Part shown: in pieces, positions 47,472 through 56,005 of the stretch
How the letters are laid out: the number at the start of each line of letters is the position of its first letter
Position numbering within the stretch: position 1 is the stretch's first letter
Source: an uncultured Litoreibacter sp.
GTDB lineage: Bacteria > Pseudomonadota > Alphaproteobacteria > Rhodobacterales > Rhodobacteraceae
Assembly (NCBI RefSeq): GCF_947487515.1
Contig: NZ_CANKWO010000003.1
Span: forward strand, 575,103-639,102
Length of the DNA: 64,000 bases
Reading direction: 5' to 3'
Position numbers and translations under genes: made by a program
Notes under the pieces: generated by a model
Database searches by the model: none
Told to the model about the DNA's origin: nothing
What the model saw: the letters and a program-made list of their open reading frames with translations, nothing else

Positions 47472-49243
47472 GGCTCTGGATACATTGTTATAAGTTTGAT
47501 GATACCATTTTCGCGCTTGAATCGCACAACTACTTTGGCATTTTCGGAGAACACTGTACGAATTATAGTCGGTTGCCTTCCAGTCCGTCCAGATGCACGA
47601 GTAAATCCCCTTACTCGAGCTTGGAATTTAGGGCCGAAAATATCTGACATTGGTATTTCAACTTGTTGGCGATCAAGAGCAGAATTGCTCTTAAAAGACT
47701 TAAAGTCTGGGTGCTTCAGAGCTTTCTCATAGGCGCGGACGTAGTCAGCAGGGGTGTGAAACTTAGTCGAGTGCTTACCGACACCTCGAATACGTCCTCT
47801 TCTGTCTGTCGGGTGCATGCGACCTGTCGCTGGGTCTTTGCCTCGATAAACTCGGTCAAAAAGAGCCTTATCTGTAACGTCGCCTTCGTGCCTCTGCGGT
47901 CCATGCCCTTGTCTGGCAAGATCATCAAGCTTGCCTCTGTAATATCGGCTCCGACGAAACAGCTTCTGAGTGGTATCGACAATCCCAGTTCGAATTTCAT
48001 TGATGCTCTGTCTCAGTTTCTTGGCTAAGTCAGCGATCAAATTAATAATGGGCATTAATTCATCAAGAAATGACAACAGCCTTGATACGTGCTGCGATCC
48101 TTTGATCAAAGAACGTATTTTGGAAGCGATCCCAGCACACCTTTGTGCTAATAAAAAAGATCCCGCTCCCGTGCTCAATGCTCCAATGAGTATTGTAATC
48201 ACCCAGATCAAAATCTCTGGAATCACAAAACCAACACCTTCGCCAATTACTTTTGCCCAATAATTTGGCGTCATCAGCATTATGCATCGCATTGCTGTAT
48301 TCGCTATAAGGCCCAATACTGGTGTCCGCCGGATCATTTCGATCATATCTCGGATCCAGTCGATACCATCGGCCATTGCATCTTTCAGCATTTTGCCAAA
48401 GTCACCGATAGCGCCCGGAATATCCTCTAAGCCTGTTAGAGTTTCCAACTCATTAATTACTCCATCAATATCACCAATTAATAGAGCACGCATCAATACG
48501 GTGAGGTTAGCGAGAAAGTCACCGACACTTTCAGAATTCTCACTAAACCACTCTGCAAGCGATTGGCCCGCACGCATCCCTAATTTTTGGGCATGGATCA
48601 TGTAACCCACCGGGCCCAACAATAGTTCAGGGTTCGACCTAGTGTACTGTTCGACTGCTGCAGCGGAACTTTTTAGGGCTCCCCAAGCTGATCCCCAAAA
48701 GTCTTTCTCGCCATTCCACCAGCTCGTAATTCCTTTCCCAACTCCTCTATAATAGTCCGCACCAGCTCCGAGCAGCCCGTCACGTTCCCACTCATCAACA
48801 TAAGGCTGGAACTTAGTGAGCATCGACTGCTCAAATCTCCAAAGCTTGCCAACAATGTCTTGTTCGATAACCCATGCATCATCTGCAGCAGACTCAATGT
48901 CTTGAGATGGATTAGTTGTTGCGGTAACCGCTCCAACCGAGAACGGAACTTCGCCATGCAAAACTCCACCGAGTTCCGAACGCACCGCCCTGACACCAGA
49001 AGTGGCATCTTGCAGTCCGCGAGAGACAGGAGCTTCCGTCGTGATCGCCTCTACAAGCGTCCCGCCTGACATATCGGCGAGCTTTACCTCTAAGTCGGTT
49101 ATGGGCGTATTCAGCGGGTCGTCATAGAAAAACTGCACCCCAACAGCTCGAGCGCAGATTTGGCACTCAGACCCCATCTCTCCCGCATTTTTCATCCCAC
49201 TGTGTTCCGAGCGTGCGGTCACTTCTCCCGGCTCGAGGCTCAT
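47468..49243 (-). CDS. Type VI secretion effector with C-terminal toxin domain
   Basis: The 591-residue protein lies between a DUF4123 adaptor and an immunity-like gene, with ATGA overlaps on both sides. Residues about 1-300 are a leader of unknown fold. A hydrophobic region spans about 310-375 (IPEILIWVITILIGALSTG), possibly for membrane passage. The last about 145 residues form a separate toxin module starting at GHGPQRHEGDVTDKALFDRV, with GKHSTKFHTPADYVRAYEKA and ending VVVRFKRENGIIKLITMYP. That layout resembles RNase-like CdiA-CT/polymorphic toxins, though I cannot name the family with certainty. No PAAR motif is seen. Confidence 0.75.
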   Translation of the reverse strand: MSLEPGEVTARSEHSGMKNAGEMGSECQICARAVGVQFFYDDPLNTPITDLEVKLADMSGGTLVEAITTEAPVSRGLQDATSGVRAVRSELGGVLHGEVPFSVGAVTATTNPSQDIESAADDAWVIEQDIVGKLWRFEQSMLTKFQPYVDEWERDGLLGAGADYYRGVGKGITSWWNGEKDFWGSAWGALKSSAAAVEQYTRSNPELLLGPVGYMIHAQKLGMRAGQSLAEWFSENSESVGDFLANLTVLMRALLIGDIDGVINELETLTGLEDIPGAIGDFGKMLKDAMADGIDWIRDMIEMIRRTPVLGLIANTAMRCIMLMTPNYWAKVIGEGVGFVIPEILIWVITILIGALSTGAGSFLLAQRCAGIASKIRSLIKGSQHVSRLLSFLDELMPIINLIADLAKKLRQSINEIRTGIVDTTQKLFRRSRYYRGKLDDLARQGHGPQRHEGDVTDKALFDRVYRGKDPATGRMHPTDRRGRIRGVGKHSTKFHTPADYVRAYEKALKHPDFKSFKSNSALDRQQVEIPMSDIFGPKFQARVRGFTRASGRTGRQPTIIRTVFSENAKVVVRFKRENGIIKLITMYPEP

Positions 49244-50322
49244 ACCTGCTCCTTTCGCGTTCCAAGCTCGTCCATACGCAATTTGAGCGCTTTGAAACGG
49301 CTAACCTCTGGCTCTTGAGAGGCACAAATGGATTGCAAGCGACCGTCAGGGTCTTTCTCGTCAAACTCCGGACCAAAGAACAAAGCCCACGCGGCGATGA
49401 CGTGTAGGTGCTCGCGGCGTTTGAAGCCAAAACGCATGAACCTTGAGATTGCTGGTCGCACATGACGTTTAATCACTTCTGGTCTGTAGGCGCTTAGTTC
49501 AGGAGCAAAGTCAGACTTCAATGTCTGTGCCATCTCTTCGATGTGACGATCAAGAGCGCTCGCTTTGAAGGGTTCAAGCTCCCACTCAGTGAGGACAACC
49601 GGAGGTAAATGGGCATTGCTATCCAGCCGACTTGCAGCCACGCCATCAAAAACACTTGCTTGCTTGCCGAGTTCTTCTTCAATCACGATAGTCTGTACGA
49701 GACCTTGTCCAAACCATTGCGCGGCCCGGACCGGATCATGCTCGATCGCACGGAAATACACCGACGCAATCGCGGGATCCCAAAACCGGAAAAGAAACCA
49801 ACGTTCGTCCCGTTCGCGTTTGAGTCTTGTAAACTTGCGGAAGTGTCGCTTAAGTTGATCGAGATTAACCGAGGACGTAATGAGTATGCCCGTCCCTTGC
49901 CCCCAATGCTTAGCAAAAAACTCTCGATGGAAACGTGGGATCACGTCTCCGATCAGAGTTAAATCTACCAGATAGGGAGCAACTTCTTTTTGCTCACCTG
50001 CCGCATCGCCGTTGAAAAGACATGCAACTGGTACGTCCAGAACATCCAAGTCAAACAACCCGACTATCGAAGTTCGAAGAGTAGAATCGACTAACAGGTA
50101 TGTTCGTATAGGCTCTGCCCCGTCAGGGAAAAGAAGAGTTTTCAATGCCGTTGGAATCCAGTCGTCTGTGGTTGCTCGATCATCATGCACCTCAAAGACT
50201 GTTGAAGTGGATATCGGAGGTTCATTGTCGCGTGGATTGGTCCCATCCAACAACCAAATTTCATCACTGACGCCTTGCACTGTATAACCTTTGAAAGAAC
50301 TGCCGTGGATGTCTGGCATCAA
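49240..50322 (-). CDS. DUF4123 protein, adaptor of the second type VI cassette
   Basis: This 360-residue protein has the DUF4123 core at about residues 75-190: IRTYLLVDSTLRTSIVGLF, VACLFNGDAAGEQKEVAPYL in two parts, then LDQLKRHFRKFTRLKRERDE and RWFLFRFWDPAIASVYF. The second half is helical and unknown, and contains RHVRPAISRFMRFGFKRREHL. It should load the 591-residue effector, with which it overlaps by four bases, onto a VgrG encoded elsewhere. It is only distantly similar to the DUF4123 protein at 28858, so the two cassettes are independent acquisitions. Confidence 0.84.
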   Translation of the reverse strand: MMPDIHGSSFKGYTVQGVSDEIWLLDGTNPRDNEPPISTSTVFEVHDDRATTDDWIPTALKTLLFPDGAEPIRTYLLVDSTLRTSIVGLFDLDVLDVPVACLFNGDAAGEQKEVAPYLVDLTLIGDVIPRFHREFFAKHWGQGTGILITSSVNLDQLKRHFRKFTRLKRERDERWFLFRFWDPAIASVYFRAIEHDPVRAAQWFGQGLVQTIVIEEELGKQASVFDGVAASRLDSNAHLPPVVLTEWELEPFKASALDRHIEEMAQTLKSDFAPELSAYRPEVIKRHVRPAISRFMRFGFKRREHLHVIAAWALFFGPEFDEKDPDGRLQSICASQEPEVSRFKALKLRMDELGTRKEQV

Positions 50323-50833
50323 TTTAATTTAGCGACTGCTTCAAAATACCTAACCGTCATAGTTAATGTATCGCCCATATGCCCGCAAAGCTTAAGGCAG
50401 GAATTCCTTACTTGATCCAATCCCGGAAATCAGAGGCCTTCAATTCGATTGTGTATATTGGGCTTTCTATGCCGACTAACCGTACAAGGTTTTGAAACCG
50501 CAAGAATTCCTGCACATCCCTCAATCGGAATTTGCAATTGATACTATGTGTGAGCGGCAAGATATTGTGAGGAGCAATGGCAAACGTATCGCTCAGATTA
50601 ATTGCTCCGTCGGGTAGCAACAGGTAGTGGATCGGAGGCTGGGCACTGAAAAAAATGTACTGCGAATGGCCGCTCTCCAGAGCGATCCTAGGTGCCCTCG
50701 CACTTACAGCGAATGACCGGCATCCGCCCCCCTTGCAGCATAATCCATGTTGTGGACGGACACTTCTCTCCTTATCGATTGTCTTATGACGGCAAGCATC
50801 AGACCTGCAGCAAACACTCTGCGTATTCACTGG
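50323..50833. other. Intergenic region with a possible minus-strand gene fragment
   Basis: Between the DUF4123 gene and the zinc-ribbon gene, the minus strand is open from about 50690 to a stop at 50408. It encodes a protein-like tail (YIFFSAQPPIHYLLLPDGAI, RLRDVQEFLRFQNLVRLVGI, ELKASDFRDWIK). There is no good start, and the upstream part of that frame lies under the plus-strand gene. It may be the 3' remnant of a gene cut by insertion. The rest appears empty. Confidence 0.35.
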
Positions 50834-51352
50834 ATGACGCTATTTCTTCAAGTCCCGGAGCCTGGAGTCGCCTCTACTTTTCCAAGCGTAGTATCCTGCA
50901 ACCAACGACTCGCCAAAGTCAGATGGCCCGAGGGGCCGGTTTGTGTGGGATGCCAAGGCGGCGAAGTTGGTTTTCTTGAAAGTCGGCAAATTTACTATTG
51001 CCGGAGCTGCAATTACCAGTGTTCTGTGAAAGCTAAGACGTTTCTGCACCGTTCCCGTCTGGATCTTCGGACCTGCTTTCTTGCTGGAGAAGACATAATT
51101 CGTTGTCATGCACACGGGAACGAATGGTCTGAGCTTACAGGTCATGCGTTCGCAGAGCGGCTGGGTGTTTCATACGTGGCCGCCCGTCGGATCAAGAAAT
51201 CATTAATCGAAGACTTAAGTCAGGTTGGCGGCGGATTGATGGGAAAGTGCATTTGTACCAACCCAATTCCGAAGCCCGAAGATATCAACAAAAACAGCCG
51301 GGAACATTACTTTTGGCTATACGATCAGTTACCGCCACCACAGCAACGATAA
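50834..51352 (+). CDS. IS1595-type zinc-ribbon/HTH protein without a transposase core
   Basis: The 172-residue product (start MTLFLQVPEPGVAS; the frame is open from 50747) resembles the N-terminal part of IS1595/ISXO2 transposases. It has VRWPEGPVCVGCQGGE and QIYYCRSCNYQCSVKAKTF, a C-x2-C pair plus a second C-x2-C forming a zinc ribbon, then RSRLDLRTCFLAGE and an HTH-like GHAFAERLGVSYVAARRIKK. The DDE nuclease domain that should follow is absent; the protein ends with PEDINKNSREHYFWLYDQ. It may be a truncated transposase or a DNA-binding protein recruited by the neighbouring tns genes. Confidence 0.7.
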   Translation: MTLFLQVPEPGVASTFPSVVSCNQRLAKVRWPEGPVCVGCQGGEVGFLESRQIYYCRSCNYQCSVKAKTFLHRSRLDLRTCFLAGEDIIRCHAHGNEWSELTGHAFAERLGVSYVAARRIKKSLIEDLSQVGGGLMGKCICTNPIPKPEDINKNSREHYFWLYDQLPPPQQR

Positions 51353-51480
51353 AACTAGCTTATTGAGTTAGCGATACAGCCAATCCCCACCGTAGTACGC
51401 GCTATCTGTGTAAATCCATTTTTTGGGGTCCTAGATCTGTTTTGAGGCACCGCACCGATTTGATCTGGAGATACGAGAAA

Positions 51481-51702
51481 ATGAAAGAAATCATGCTTGA
51501 AGAACTGTGTGGTTGCGAAATTAGAGACTGCAATAATTTTCGCAAAGCATTGAGATTTAACAATAATTTGACTCGAATCGATTTCTCGCAAATCAATGCC
51601 GTTAAGGGAAATTTAAGAGACATCGCAGTGCGCAAAGCTATCAGCGCGCGCAGAGTTTGGATGAGAGAGGCGGGCGAGATGACAACCGCACTGTTTACAT
51701 GA
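51481..51702 (+). CDS. Small unknown gene upstream of tnsA
   Basis: The 73-residue frame from ATG 51481 (start MKEIMLEELCGCEIRDCNNF) ends one base before the tnsA start. The frame is open 13 codons further upstream, to 51442. It has basic character near the end (VRKAISARRVWMREAGE) and three Cys in the first 18 residues. I do not recognise it. Close spacing suggests that it is the first gene of the tns operon. Confidence 0.5.
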   Translation: MKEIMLEELCGCEIRDCNNFRKALRFNNNLTRIDFSQINAVKGNLRDIAVRKAISARRVWMREAGEMTTALFT

Positions 51703-51703
51703 C

Positions 51704-52522
51704 ATGACGATGGAAGTTCAGACACACTCAGGCAGCGCCTCATCGGACGTCCTAATCCAGATGGATGTTGACCTGATGGAAACGGACGGAGGATATTTAA
51801 GGGTGCTGGTCGGCCGCCCTGAATATCTGGGGTACGAGAACCTCGATGAGTTATTACCATATGACGGTACGCGCGGTGTCGTGGGGCGCAGTGCGTCTGC
51901 AAAAACGGGTGCATTTGTCGCGAGGACCGAAGAGGATGGGTATATTCCCAGGGTCGTAGGCCATGAATCGAGCCTTGAGCGTGCGACAGCTATCCGATCG
52001 CTATTACACCCAAATGTTTTCGGCTTAAAATGCCAGCCCAGAAAGGTGTATTTCTCAAAGCCGATCGCAAAGTTGAAGTCCAATACACTAGACTACCTCG
52101 TCACGCTTAAGACGGGTCAGAAATACTATCTATATGTGAAAAACGAAGAGTCGTTGAGTAAGCCAAAACATGCGCTGATCTGTGAAGAAATCCGTAAGCA
52201 GCTACCGGCTGGCTATGGCTTCGCAGCAGTTTCCGAGGCTGAGTTCCCACCATATGTGCGTGGCAACAATGACCGAATGTTCTTGGCCAAGAGGTTTCCA
52301 GATCCTGACGCGGATCAGCGCCTGTTGGCGGTCTTGTCTGACCTGATCGACGTTGACAGGTTCACAGTTGAGGAGCTGGTTTTTCGGTGCGAATTGGGGC
52401 CTAAAAACACTGACAAGGGACGTGCTTTTGACGCAGTGCTGCGGGCGATTGCTGACCATAAACTTGTCGCAAACCGGCGAGAATTGATCGATTATCCGAC
52501 TGTCTTAGGTTTGCCGGGATGA
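51704..52522 (+). CDS. tnsA: TnsA-like transposon endonuclease
   Basis: TnsA is a restriction-enzyme-like nuclease that cuts the 5' strands in Tn7-type transposition. The 272-residue protein shows the family's nuclease core: HESSLERATAIRSLLHPNV (with the first acidic residue), LKCQPRKVYF, TLDYLVTLKTGQKYYLYVKN, where LDY holds the Asp and YVK the Lys of the PD-(D/E)xK site. The C-terminal third (VDRFTVEELVFRCEL, then GRAFDAVLRAIADHKLV) looks like the TnsC-interacting winged helix. Start at 51704 or ATG 51710. The stop overlaps the tnsB start as ATGA. Confidence 0.75.
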   Translation: MTMEVQTHSGSASSDVLIQMDVDLMETDGGYLRVLVGRPEYLGYENLDELLPYDGTRGVVGRSASAKTGAFVARTEEDGYIPRVVGHESSLERATAIRSLLHPNVFGLKCQPRKVYFSKPIAKLKSNTLDYLVTLKTGQKYYLYVKNEESLSKPKHALICEEIRKQLPAGYGFAAVSEAEFPPYVRGNNDRMFLAKRFPDPDADQRLLAVLSDLIDVDRFTVEELVFRCELGPKNTDKGRAFDAVLRAIADHKLVANRRELIDYPTVLGLPG

Positions 52523-53427
52523 ATGTTTGCGTCCAGAGATTCCACTTTGAGCCTGGAACGCTCATTGAATATGATGGCTATTCAGTCATTGTGGCGGGCT
52601 CTGGAAAAGCTGGGCTGATTATTCGTGATCGTTTCGTCGGCGACGATGAAGTCGTAAAGTACCATGTTCTGACCGACGGAAAGATCCAAGAGATCCTGAA
52701 CCGTTTTGACGTCGTTATCGATACTGATTTCAGCAAGAATGATCCGAATGATCCTGGTTTTGATGTCGCTGAGGGCGGCGAAATACCTTGGGAGAACCGG
52801 TCCGAGGCTGACAAGAAGACAGCTTTCCAACGAGAGGCTTGGTGCCTTGCCGCAAGGAGTGTCCTGGGGCTGCCGCCGTATACTGAAACCCTGGTCGAGA
52901 ACCACTACCGTGATATCAAAGAAGCGGCACATGATCGACAGCGCCTAAATGCGCTCGGTGAGGACAAAAATGGTGAGTTCTTGGCGCGTTCATGGGGCGC
53001 GAAATCGGTTTCCAATTTTTGCACAACATATTTTACCGCAAAAGTCCCGCACCCAAAGCTACTGTTGTCCAAAAAGCTGAAAGGTAACACTTTCTCTGAT
53101 CTTACCAGTGCTCAAAATGCACTTCTCGACAAATGTTGCCAAGCGTACCTTAGCAAGGCACAGCGCTTCAAAAGCGTCGATCGTCAGGTTCGTCGAAAGA
53201 GCTTTCCGGCAGGCGACCAGAGAACGACTTGCAAACGGCGATGCGCGTCCCCTAAAGGCACCTCACACGAATACAGTCTATCGGAGACTGAAAAGGTTTA
53301 CGCGGCTTCAGTTGGTGATCAGTCGCGAAGGATACCGCGCTGCACAAAAGGAGTTTTCGCCGACACAGCATGGTGTCCGTGCTCTGAAACCTGGCGAGCT
53401 CATCGAACTGGATTTCTGGAAAGGTGA
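52519..53427 (+). pseudogene. tnsB: TnsB-like transposase, N-terminal part before a frameshift
   Basis: This frame encodes the N-terminal DNA-binding half of a TnsB/TniA transposase. Sense-like sequence runs to about 53170 (TFSDLTSAQNALLDKCCQAY, then LSKAQRFK), after which the frame turns into non-protein-like text and stops at 53427. The correct continuation is in the +1 frame (ASIVRFVERAFRQATRERL). The switch falls in or near CTTCAAAAGCG, where the A4 run at 53171-53174 could have gained one base. The start overlaps tnsA as ATGA. A programmed shift is possible but not indicated by any clear stimulatory structure. Confidence 0.75.
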
Positions 53428-54373
53428 TGTTTTCACCTTGAGCAAGAAGGGCGAGTTTTGGGACCTTCTCGCCCCCGATCTGCAAAAGAAGTTGAAGGAA
53501 GGCGAGGGCAAGGGAAAAAAGAAAACTCGTCAACGGTTGTGGGTTTGTGCTGCCATCGATGTTGCCACAAGAATGATCCTCGGTGTCGGTCTGGCTGCGA
53601 CACCAAATGCGCGCACCGTCATCGAAGTGCTAGATATGGTGACCCGCGATAAGAGCGACGTCAGCCGGATCGCGGATTGCAAAATGCCGTGGAGCCAGCG
53701 TACCGGACTCGGGACAATCGTCGTGGATACCGGTGCTGAGTTCTTCAATGAAGAGGTGCAAGCCGCTATCCTCGCGATGGGGGGTGCAATCGTCTTTGGA
53801 CGTGCGGGGGTGCCGATGGACAAGCCATTCATCGAACGTTTCTTTGGCGGCCTCCGTACCATGTTTGCAGACGAGCTCCCCGGCAAGACGGGTTACTCGA
53901 TTGACTGTTTGATTGACTATGACTCACAAGGAATGGCTGCATTTAATTCTGATGAGCTCCGCCACCTTTTAATCAAGTACATAGTCGACTCTTATCCGCT
54001 GGAAGAACATGGAGGTCTGCTAGGACAGCGTCCCATCGAAGCCTGGAAAAAGGCGCAGAAATACGGTGCGGTGCCAACACCATTGCCGCGCGTGCGCCGG
54101 AATGCGACGGTCCTCAAGGTCAAGAGGCTGATGTCTAAAGAAGGCATCCGCATCCTTGGAATCCCCTTTGGTGATGCCGATCTCTTCCCAAAACATACAT
54201 CGAACGGAAAGTTCGAAGTCGAAGTGCGCATTGATCCTAATGATCTGCAAGAAGTCACCGTCTTGATTGAAGGCAAACAGGTTCACCTGGAAAACCAACG
54301 TAAAGACCTAGCCCACCATTCGCTCAGAACCCTGATGGCCGCTATCAAAAAAAATGAGATCGACGAAACCTAA
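53108..54373 (+). CDS. tnsB: TnsB-like transposase, DDE catalytic part after the frameshift
   Basis: This open frame of 421 codons has real TnsB sequence from about 53172 onward. The integrase-type core shows the DDE triad: first Asp in ELDFWKGDVFTL, second in IVVDTGAEFFNEEV, and Glu in DKPFIERFFGGLRTM. The C-terminal beta-barrel region follows (NATVLKVKRLMSKEGIRILG). It would cut the 3' strands and join them to the target. If repaired with the upstream part, the protein would be about 617 residues, a normal TnsB length. It overlaps the 170-residue gene by 20 bases. Confidence 0.82.
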   Translation: MLKMHFSTNVAKRTLARHSASKASIVRFVERAFRQATRERLANGDARPLKAPHTNTVYRRLKRFTRLQLVISREGYRAAQKEFSPTQHGVRALKPGELIELDFWKGDVFTLSKKGEFWDLLAPDLQKKLKEGEGKGKKKTRQRLWVCAAIDVATRMILGVGLAATPNARTVIEVLDMVTRDKSDVSRIADCKMPWSQRTGLGTIVVDTGAEFFNEEVQAAILAMGGAIVFGRAGVPMDKPFIERFFGGLRTMFADELPGKTGYSIDCLIDYDSQGMAAFNSDELRHLLIKYIVDSYPLEEHGGLLGQRPIEAWKKAQKYGAVPTPLPRVRRNATVLKVKRLMSKEGIRILGIPFGDADLFPKHTSNGKFEVEVRIDPNDLQEVTVLIEGKQVHLENQRKDLAHHSLRTLMAAIKKNEIDET

Positions 54374-54866
54374 AGACCAGATTTTCTATGAATACGTTCT
54401 TTCAGATTACGCAGACTGGTTCGCGGACAAAATTGCAATTGGGATTGACGCGCATGGGCTCCCATCGACCGAGATTTCTGCGGAAACGCTGGAATATTTC
54501 GAGCAAAGCTTTTGCATGAAATTGCATATCGACAAAAACCCAGATCAGGTGACGTCAGTCGACTTTGACCAACTGCTTGGTGGTGGAACAGGGCAAGGTA
54601 TCTATTCCGCAGACGATATTGCTGAAGAGCAAGAAGAAAATGCGCAGTTGTGTCGGGAGGGGGACGGCAGCCCCGATGAGATGGAGGCCGCCGAACGGAT
54701 TGATGAAACCCTTCGGGATGAAAAGCTAGACGTTGGCGGCTCTCTTCGGCGGTCATCAAGCGATCCGCCTAAGAAGAAAAAGCCTAAGACCACAATAGCC
54801 AAGTCAGGAAGTGCTCCTACCGGGCGTTATTCCGGAAAACCCAAAGGAAAAGGACGCTTCACTTGA
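54354..54866 (+). CDS. Unknown protein between tnsB and tnsC
   Basis: The 170-residue protein starts inside the tnsB end and ends in a TTGA overlap with tnsC, so it is embedded in the operon. The first 90 residues look folded (FYEYVLSDYADWFADKIAIG, then TLEYFEQSFCMKLHIDKNP). The rest is acidic, then strongly basic and low complexity (SSSDPPKKKKPKTTIAKSGS). I do not recognise it. By position it may be an accessory of target binding or of TnsB-TnsC contact, but this is a guess. Confidence 0.6.
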   Translation: MRSTKPKDQIFYEYVLSDYADWFADKIAIGIDAHGLPSTEISAETLEYFEQSFCMKLHIDKNPDQVTSVDFDQLLGGGTGQGIYSADDIAEEQEENAQLCREGDGSPDEMEAAERIDETLRDEKLDVGGSLRRSSSDPPKKKKPKTTIAKSGSAPTGRYSGKPKGKGRFT

Positions 54867-56005
54867 AGATCATTGATATACCTAGGCACCTCAGCAAGGT
54901 GCGCCGTCTCTCAATGTTGAAGTCAATGTACTTTTACATGTCCCGGGCCGAAGAACTCGATGAGGTCCTCGCATCGGTGGTAGATGAGTACGATGCTGGC
55001 GCTTTGACCAGCCAGCACTTTGAAGGTTGTGGTTTGGTTGTGGTTGGCGAAAGCCATTCAGGGAAAACCTGGGAGATTGATCATGCGCTTGCCCGTATGG
55101 CTGAAGGAGGTGATCTTCTTGAGTGTGGGCGTGAAAAGCGCTTCACGCAATTTGCTTTGAACGGGGAAACAACGTGGAAGGCGATGGGACTGCAGATCAC
55201 CAAAGAACTTGGCTATGAGATGTCACCACGCTGTACTGAGCACGTCATATGGTCCGAGATTCGCAAGCGTTTACAGCAGGATGGGGTTTGGCTTCTGCAT
55301 ATTGATGAATGCCAACACATGTTCCAGACCCTCGGGGAAAACGAGACCAGGAAGGTTCTGAATTCAATCAAGACTTTCATGAAGCACAGAGATTGGCCGA
55401 TTGTCGTGGTTCTCAGCGGGATTCCCGAACTTATGGATAAAGTTAACCTTGATCCTCAGCTTCGGAATTTGATCACGCCTTGTTTCTTGCCCCCTCTGGA
55501 CCCGCTGGCAGAGGATGCATTTGATGAAGTGGATACCGTCCTTTGTGGCTTCTCGCAGGCGACAGGTATCGGTGTGAGCGACGTCCGCAACGAAGATGTG
55601 TATGCGCGCCTGTGCCATGGGCACGGCAACTTGTACGGCCGTATTTTTCGATTTTTGATGGACGTCTTCGCTGCGCTACCGGCTGATCAATCAGAGCTAT
55701 CAGTGGAGTTCCTAGCCGACCGCTATGCATCAAGAACCGGCTGCGTTCCTTGCCACAACGTTTTTTTAGGGATGACTATTTGGGATGCGATGTCGAGGTT
55801 TTGTTGGCGGGAACTTAGTTGGGCTGTGTTGGAGTTGAACGAGGTCATATTTGGCGTTGTGGGTCACCAAACAGGTCGAGACCGCGCAAAAGGCCTTCCG
55901 CCGCAAGAAGGAGACGTTCGCTGCGTCGCGTGGCGAGGTCAATTCTGCGGACGAAGCAACCTTTCCGTATTTGTCCACGAACGCCTGCTTTTCACTGTTT
56001 TTTAA
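54863..56005 (+). CDS. tnsC: TnsC/TniB-like AAA+ ATPase with a frameshifted C-terminus
   Basis: TnsC links the target selector to the transposase using ATP. Walker A is VVVGESHSGKTWEI (about residue 65), Walker B LLHIDECQHMF (about 148) and sensor-like IVVVLSGIPELMDKV (about 183). The start is TTG at 54863 in a TTGA overlap. Near the end, RTGCVPCHNVFL is followed by unnatural sequence. With one extra T in the T7 run at 55771-55777 the frame would read NVFFRDDYLGCDVEVLLAGT and stop at 55818, giving the usual length of about 318 residues. I infer a one-base deletion. No tniQ follows, and 55819-56001 has no recognisable gene. Confidence 0.78.
   Translation: MKIIDIPRHLSKVRRLSMLKSMYFYMSRAEELDEVLASVVDEYDAGALTSQHFEGCGLVVVGESHSGKTWEIDHALARMAEGGDLLECGREKRFTQFALNGETTWKAMGLQITKELGYEMSPRCTEHVIWSEIRKRLQQDGVWLLHIDECQHMFQTLGENETRKVLNSIKTFMKHRDWPIVVVLSGIPELMDKVNLDPQLRNLITPCFLPPLDPLAEDAFDEVDTVLCGFSQATGIGVSDVRNEDVYARLCHGHGNLYGRIFRFLMDVFAALPADQSELSVEFLADRYASRTGCVPCHNVFLGMTIWDAMSRFCWRELSWAVLELNEVIFGVVGHQTGRDRAKGLPPQEGDVRCVAWRGQFCGRSNLSVFVHERLLFTVF

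Noticed and set aside
50408-50830. 140-codon minus-strand gene
   Set aside because: Only the last about 90 codons look protein-like, and there is no credible start; it is kept as a possible fragment in the intergenic entry.
37592-56005. A single 18-kb Tn7-like transposon with tniQ at one end and tnsABC at the other
   Set aside because: The tniQ gene points outward, tctABC-tctDE between them looks like core sequence, and no matching terminal repeats were found by eye. A repeat search at both edges would decide.
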